NCBI GenBank assembly: GCA_963921935.1
Contig: OY998179.1
Span: 63,656,222-63,720,221, forward strand
Source: Galeruca laticollis
Lineage: Eukaryota > Arthropoda > Insecta > Coleoptera > Chrysomelidae
DNA length: 64,000 nt
Direction of reading: 5' to 3'
Both the position numbers and the translations under genes were made by a program. The notes beneath the pieces are model-generated. The model saw only the letters and a program-made list of their open reading frames with translations. It was not told where the DNA came from and did no database searches. Numbering within the stretch: position 1 is the stretch's first letter; the number at the start of each line of letters is the position of its first letter. Shown here piece by piece: positions 58,414 to 64,000 of the stretch.

Positions 58414-58640
58414 ATAGCGCATACTATTACAACAACGATATTATCCCCAATGGAATCAACAGCAATGAACCAACACATCTCGGTTTCATAAACTCAAATA
58501 CAAATACAGACCAAAGCAGTCGGAGTCCTCTAGCGGCGACTAGAGCTAATTCTTTGGCTTCAGCAAACTCTCCAACTGAAAGTGGAAGCGCTTGTTTGAA
58601 AACGGAGAACATTTTTACCCACAATGTAAACTTAGGTTAG
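58414..58640 (+). CDS. sv: Pax2/5/8 terminal exon with stop codon
   Basis: The acceptor TTTTATTTCAG and two leading bases complete an Asn codon opened at 49434. 74 codons and TAG (58638-58640) follow. It encodes SAYYYNNDIIPNGINSNEPT, the Ser-rich SSRSPLAATRANSLASANSP and the C-terminus SACLKTENIFTHNVNLG. As in other Pax2/5/8 proteins this region would hold the end of the activation and inhibitory domain. Codons are intact and no transposon sequence enters the exon. This fixes the 3' end of the coding region. Confidence 0.92.
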
Positions 58641-59700
58641 ATTAGTCGCCGCCAGGTTGTACTAATATGTAGAATGGGATGGCTATTTTATTTTTGTTTC
58701 AAAGAGTGATTATAAAAAGAAACAATGTTTTCATTTTAAAACAAAAATGTATATATTTGTGAAAATGTTTCGTGTTCTATTAAAAATAACAAATTATCTT
58801 TTCAAATGAAAACGAATTATTTTTATATAAAATGTTGAGAATAAAAAAAATTTAAATACATATTTAAAAAAGATAATATATATTAATTTTGAGTTGCTAC
58901 CTATCAACTATAATTTTTAGGAAAAGTTTATTGTAACTTAATTAAAAAATGGTTAGTGATTTTATTAGAGAAAATAAGTAAGTTCAACAAGCATTACTAG
59001 CGATCTTATCATCTGATCCATTACTTATGACTAAAAATAATCATAGAGTATTCCCAGGTGGAGGATTGAGGATTGAACATTATATATACCCTAATCGCAG
59101 TTTCAGGATTCTTGTAAAGAAACGCCTATTCAACTGAAAATTTGTTATTTACGGTTTTGTTGTTTGATTACATGAATATTATTTTCGTACTCGAAAAACG
59201 ATAGTAGATAAAACTTTAGCAGTTTATAATCATTTTTCCAAATTTTATTTTATAATTTTTCACGATTTTCATGATTAACTTCAACTTTTACTACAGTTCT
59301 ACTCCTGAAATTATGTCTAAACTAATCAAAAATAAAATGGCCTCCTATAACCAGAAGAGAACGAATGAGTATAAATGTGGAACCCGTACGGAAGAATAAT
59401 GAACGTGTGTAGATAAGATATTTGTAGTATTTGTTTTTGTAAAATTACTTGTGTTTAGATGAATTAAAATCATGAAAATACTTATTGTAAAATATACATT
59501 GGTCTCAGAATACTACGAAGAATCTATGTTATTTATTTACATTATAACTTTTAATGTGTTTTTATTGTCTATAGTATATTTTATTTTATTATATTTTAGC
59601 GACTAAGATACACCAAAGATATGTTTTATTAGATTTAATTTGTAAGCGCACGTTATCATATCAATTAGACTAAAAAGAAATAAATTAATAGTGAATTGAA
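58641..59700 (+). other. sv: Probable 3' UTR of the Pax gene
   Basis: AT-rich sequence after the stop. AATAAA signals lie at 58840-58845 and 59679-59684. Which one is used cannot be decided from sequence. Confidence 0.5.
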
Positions 59701-61079
59701 TAACTTATTCACATGTATATTTAACAGTTGCTATTTGAAAGAATGTATCTAAATCGAAATTTTTTTAATATAACAAAGAAGTATATATTTATTTGGAAAG
59801 CAAGACACCAGCATTTGTTATTGATTCATTCTGTTCATGGAATAGTAATTGATTCACTTTAGTCAAGTTTCACCCTAATTTTATTGTACCAATGTTGATA
59901 GTAGAAATTCCACAATTGGCATTTTCTATATGGTCAGATATACTGCATGGTTTATATTATTGGGCATAACACATTATAGCATATTACACAATTCTGAAAG
60001 TGTGATCTGGGAGGGCCCTTGATAATAAATCTCAGATAACTTTTCTTGCGATAAGAAGATACAGACAGAAACATAGTGTACAACATTTTTCTAGCAATTC
60101 AATAATGTTCCTATACATACAGAAGTTTTAATATAAATACTCTTGCACGTCTAAAGTCTTCAATGACGTCTTCCATCATAATACGACAAACTAATAAAAA
60201 TGTCCCTAACTAAGCTAACAATCCGAAAATGTCACGAATTTTTACCACCATTAATGAACCACATTAATAGAAAAACGAAAAATATAATGTGATTATTTTG
60301 ATAATTTTTAAATTATTTCAATTATTTAGCTAATACACGTGCTATTCTTGATCATATGAAATGAATAAGAATTTCATTATATTTATAGTGCAATAAAAAC
60401 CATACTTTAGATAAAATAATTTTTACATTCGGTACACCCATGAAACTGGTATTCGTAGAGAAGAAATGTCATAATGGCAATAGATATGACTGAATTACCA
60501 ATTTGCAGAAGGAAATTCAAAAAATTTCATTGATTTAGATTGTTTTTCAAATCTCTTTTAAAACGTAGGATGAAAAATCTTAATGTTTGAGTAATACATG
60601 TTTACAGTTTAGAGAACAAAGGAAGTGTAGTGAAATCAGTCTATAGTTGGAGCATTTCTGGATATAGTCTAAGAGCTAACGAATAGTTTTCTTTCATTAC
60701 TCGAAGTAGGCTATAATTTTGCAAAAAAGTTGCCATATATGTAATAAGTTGCCATTTGGAACGTTTCGATAGGGGGGTGGGAAGAAAGAGGTGTAAGATC
60801 AGTAACATCAGCCTAAAGTCGTACAATAGTAGTCGAAATTGTTATTATTGCAAGTTAGTTGAAACTTGTTATGTTTGAATTACAGTATATGAATAACTAT
60901 AAAAGTTTTCAGACAAAAATCTCAGGTATAAGGGGGTGTGATGGCACCCCAAACATGTAATTTCTTTTAAGTGAAATTTTCATTATTCGGTTCCATCTGA
61001 CAATTAAATATGTTATTTTAGAGATCCTTTTGACCGTGTAATTTAAGTGTCAGACAAAAATTCGGGGCAGAATACACCG
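59701..61079. other. 3' flank, nothing recognised
   Basis: AT-rich with a G-rich patch at 60772-60785. No coding or RNA signature. Confidence 0.5.
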
Positions 61080-63326
61080 TAAATACTTCGCAAACTTCTC
61101 CTCGCTCGACTGCCAGTGACCTCCAGTACGCCATTAATTTCAAAAGATATTGCATTTTCTATGGCGTGATGATTTTATACGAATGATTCCAAATAAAAGT
61201 AAAGTATAAACAACATTGAAGTCAAGCTTCATTTTGAAGATTCACCGATTAAACAATTAATTCACGATATATTTTTCACTATTTCATTTATTAAACAAAT
61301 ATATAACAAAATATTTAACTTTTTTGTAATGGATTAATCAATGGGCAATATTATTAAATCTGTGATCATTGAACTTTTATTTCGAAAAAGGAGCGATTAT
61401 TATTAAAGATGAAGATCAGAATGATTTATCATGAAAATTATATTTATTAGGGAGTTAAAAAAAATAAACACATAAATAATAACATTAAAGTTAAACAGGC
61501 TCGTCTTCATATTCCGTCGCTGTGTAACATTTATCATCAGACTTGTGTTTTTTTCTATCGTTGCTAATGTCATCGTCGGACGACTGGTGCACGATTTCGC
61601 TTTGTAGTTGTTGCGCTGAAACAATTCCGTGGAAAAATCACAATATCGCCATTGGTTACGTTTAAAAATTTATAATGATTTGACAATACCTTCATAATTT
61701 TCATCCAGCGTTATTTCGCTCACATGGTCGTCGTCGCCAGCCTCCTCAATAATAACGTCGTTGATGGTCGGGGTAATGGATCAACTTCGTGCCAGATGAC
61801 ATCGTACTCTCGTTATCGTTGAGGTATAAACCATAATGCTTTGGAAGCCAATCAGTTGGTTGTTTCACATCCGCGTATGACCATAAACAGGCAATAAATC
61901 TTGCTCGCAACAAATGATGCTGTAGCTCTGACCAGCATGGTGGAAATCTGGTTGCATCCAAATTACGAATTTTTTTGTTAAATAATTCGTTCGAGTCATC
62001 CACTTTGTATGTTTTGTTGAATATTTCCTAGCGTGCTTCATTAACTTTATCGACATTTGGTATATTATACCTGCGATATACATAATTCTTGTAGCGTGCC
62101 GAAAACACTGGGATCTAGTTAAACCTCGCCTAGATCTGCAATTACTTGTTGATAATCGGGAGATTTTTTGAGAAGAGGCCATGGTGGTTCCAGCTTTATC
62201 TTACCGTAGAATGTGGGATCACAGCTCGTTAAAGCACGAAATCCAGGCAAAGCCCGACAAAGTTCTTCCGCAAGTGATGAAAGCAATTCTGTGACATCAG
62301 TGAATCTATGAGAATTTCCGACTCCGACCTCCATCCATATGTGTGTTAATTAGGATATTTTGGCATGTTGCCCAGTAAAATGATGAGAACGTCGGTGTCG
62401 GGGGAGCGAATAATGACGTTACAGCTATTGTCCATTTTAGTCACGTGATAAATCATTTTGGTATCACCTTCGTCTTGTTGGTTACATGAAAAATCCAAAT
62501 TCATAGATGGTATTCTCTTCTCGTTCTTAATTTCGAAACTATTACAATGATCGAAATTGACATTTATAAATTTATTGCTAATAAATGGCGCAAATTCATC
62601 ATTAGTCCCGTAATCCATGAAAAATTGGACGAGCACCTCTTTGAAATAATTATTGCGTAATTCATTTGAAAATGGACAGGTCGTTTTTGATTGGGACCTG
62701 TGATACTATAGCTAGATGAATTGCTGGTACGTGATTCCCGCTTGAAGTATTTTATGTCGGGTTCAAAATACAGCGAGCCCTAACGATATCTATACGCTTC
62801 ACTTTGAAACTCGCGAGTAATTGAAGCACCTCTTTTGCCACGTTTCCAAATTTGTTGGGACAACAGTTAATAGAAGTAGCATGAAAAATTCATACTAAAT
62901 GACGAGGTCAACGTGCGGTGGAGATAAACTTTGCAGCTCTTTAACTTTAGCAACGTAAATTTCCTTTTTTACCGAGATAGTCAATAGGCGTCCAAGCTAA
63001 TCATGCCGCATTCGAACTTTTTGCAGTTTATTGCCGATGGTCAGTTTTTCTTCTTTACGCTTAACGAGAAATTGCATTTTGTATGTGTATTTTTTTAATA
63101 AATGAAGTTGTTCAAAATATATCGTAGAAAAATTGTTAAATCGGAGAATAGAACGTATCTCCGGAATGAAGCGTTACATCAATAGGTTTTTTTCGTATGA
63201 AACCATTAGTACAATGTAAAAAAATATAAAATCATCCCGCCATATAAATTGCAATAACCTTTTGAAATAAATGGCGCACTTGGGGTCATTAGCGGCCGAG
63301 CGAGAAAAAGTTTGTGACGTATTTAT
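61080..63326 (-). mobile_element. DNA transposon with about 100-bp TIRs
   Basis: The left end 61080-61178 and the reverse complement of 63226-63326 align along their whole length. Shared strings include TAAATAC, CAAACTT, CTCGCTCG, GCGCCATT/ACGCCATT, ATTTCAAAAG, ATTGCA, ATGGCG and GATGATTTTAT. Between them is one minus-strand reading frame. The exact outer edge and target duplication are not resolvable. Candidate superfamily Academ, because Academ elements are reported to carry an XPG-type nuclease domain, but no DDE transposase is visible. Confidence 0.75.
61491..63077 (-). pseudogene. Transposon ORF of PIN/XPG-like 'SPDTDV / CDPT' type, with a small intron
   Basis: Minus strand: start MQFLVKRKEEKLTIGNKLQK (63077), then QQDEGDTKMIYHV and NVIIRSPDTDVLIILLGNMP (62470-62350). 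A frameshift leads to EVGVGNSHRFTDVTELLSSL, ALPGFRALTSCDPTFYGKIK and LLKKSPDYQQVIADLGE (62334-62125). RFPPCWSELQHHLLRARFIA (about 61945-61890) and an acidic tail follow. The SPDTDV and SCDPT motifs carry the acidic residues of a PIN/FEN1-like fold, known from a large family of transposon-associated insect and cnidarian proteins (usually GCDTTS). A phase-1 intron 61616-61688 (GTATTG..TTTCAG) joins NYE to AQQLQSE in frame. Stops near 62650-63020 and frameshifts show it is dead. Function of the intact protein is not known to me. Confidence 0.65.
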
Positions 63327-63399
63327 TCAATATTATGCGTTTAACAATTAATTTACACTTATAGTTTTTATATGTGGGTTCTACCTTGGTGTCAAATAC

Positions 63400-64000
63400 G
63401 TAACTATATCAGCCACGTGTGACCGAGGCATGGACGCGTTAGAATAATTTCGTCTTTACGATTCTTGGGTAGCACTGACCATGGTTTCACTGTCTTTCAC
63501 TTCTCGTAGCTTGTTTCTAGAAGTTTTCCAATTTTTTTCCACTCATTGAGCACTTTATGTTTTAAGCTTGTTTTTATATCGGCACTTGTTGGAAATCTCA
63601 CGCACTCCGCACTAGCAATATTAGCAGCTTCCTTAGCGACCAGATCTGCTTCTTCGTTTCCTTTTATTCCAATATGGGAGGGAATCCAACAAAGTGGTAT
63701 GTATATCTTTGTTCTTATCTTCTACAGATTGTAGTTCCCGCTTGATTTCATTTGCCAAAGAATTCGTGGTGTAATTTTTTTGGAAGGCATGGATTGAGCT
63801 AAGAGAATCTGTGGGTATCAGGTATTTAGATTTATCTCAACTATAAGCGAAGAGAGTGGCACGGTATATTGCATATAATTGAGCAGAGAAAGCAGATGAA
63901 AGTGGAGGAGCTTTGAATTCGAGGTTCTTGTGATAATAGCAGCACCTGTACCATTTTGAGATTTGGATGCATCGGTATAAATATGTACGAAATTTTGGTA
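63400..64000 (-). pseudogene. Jockey-type ORF2, RNase H end, runs off the window
   Basis: Minus strand from the window edge: FVHIYTDASKSQNGTGAAII (63990-63930, RNase H start with the first catalytic Asp). Shifted frames give a QILLAQSMPSKK-like stretch, then IPLCWIPSHIGIKGNEEADL and VAKEAANIASAECVRFP (63710-63600, the WIPSH.GI.GNE.AD motif). KPWSVLPKNRKDEIILTR and PCLGHTW follow near 63490-63415. The order and motifs are those of the C-terminal part of Jockey ORF2. The RT lies beyond position 64000 if present. Confidence 0.85.

Noticed and set aside
1..64000. CRISPR array, bacterial operon or phage-like system
   Set aside because: Spliced Pax exons, TA microsatellites and eukaryotic retroelements show this is an insect-type nuclear genome. 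No regularly spaced short repeats with unique spacers were seen.

Overview
The window is a stretch of an AT-rich arthropod, almost certainly insect, nuclear genome. Its single-copy backbone is the 3' half of one Pax2/5/8 gene (Drosophila shaven/sv, D-Pax2) on the + strand. Seven coding exons are identified: 4620-4843, 28105-28190, 33001-33223, 34474-34572, 43720-43938, 49324-49434 and 58414-58640 (stop). Every junction has GT..AG borders and compatible phase, giving 396 codons including the stop. The first exon carries the last residues of the paired domain and the YSINGILG octapeptide. The paired-domain exons lie upstream of the window. I suspect a beetle or another insect with large introns, but the sequence alone does not settle the order.

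Everything else is intron (about 23.3, 4.8, 1.25, 9.1, 5.4 and 9.0 kb) or 3' flank, and much of it is layered transposon debris. Identified elements are: three distinguishable Penelope-like families (about 800-2440 +; 6459-8705 - and 29600-32190 + of one family; 21470-21965 -) plus small terminal-repeat derivatives (17854-18107, 44033-44179); Jockey, R1-type, CR1-like and RTE-like non-LTR fragments; two Ty3/gypsy remnants (8900-9720 and 50440-52572); two piggyBac remnants (9772-10668 and 45432-48915); one hAT element with TIRs and an 8-bp target duplication (39706-41785); one long-TIR DNA transposon with a PIN/XPG-like reading frame (61080-63326); foldback repeats and (TA)n tracts. All transposon reading frames are broken, while every Pax exon is open.

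Several nests can be read exactly. A 1.78-kb internally deleted Jockey-type element sits in a piggyBac transposase between 13-bp duplications. A palindromic Penelope-derived insert interrupts an R1-like ORF2 between 10-bp duplications, and the frame continues exactly across it. The Ty3/gypsy element at 50440-52572 keeps both 471-bp LTRs, a tRNA-Leu-type primer site and a polypurine tract, but is deleted from the primer site into integrase. After its integrase it encodes a decayed macro (ADP-ribose-binding, OARD1/Poa1-like) domain followed by a CCCH-type zinc finger. I judge this the most unusual content in the window.

Other points of interest are hammerhead-ribozyme-like cores in the Penelope termini, a GC-rich block with an X-box-like motif and an inverted CCAAT box in the first visible intron, a cluster of AGACCTAGGTCT palindromes just downstream, a 286-bp-period tandem repeat, and inverted Penelope copies that flank Pax exon 28105-28190.
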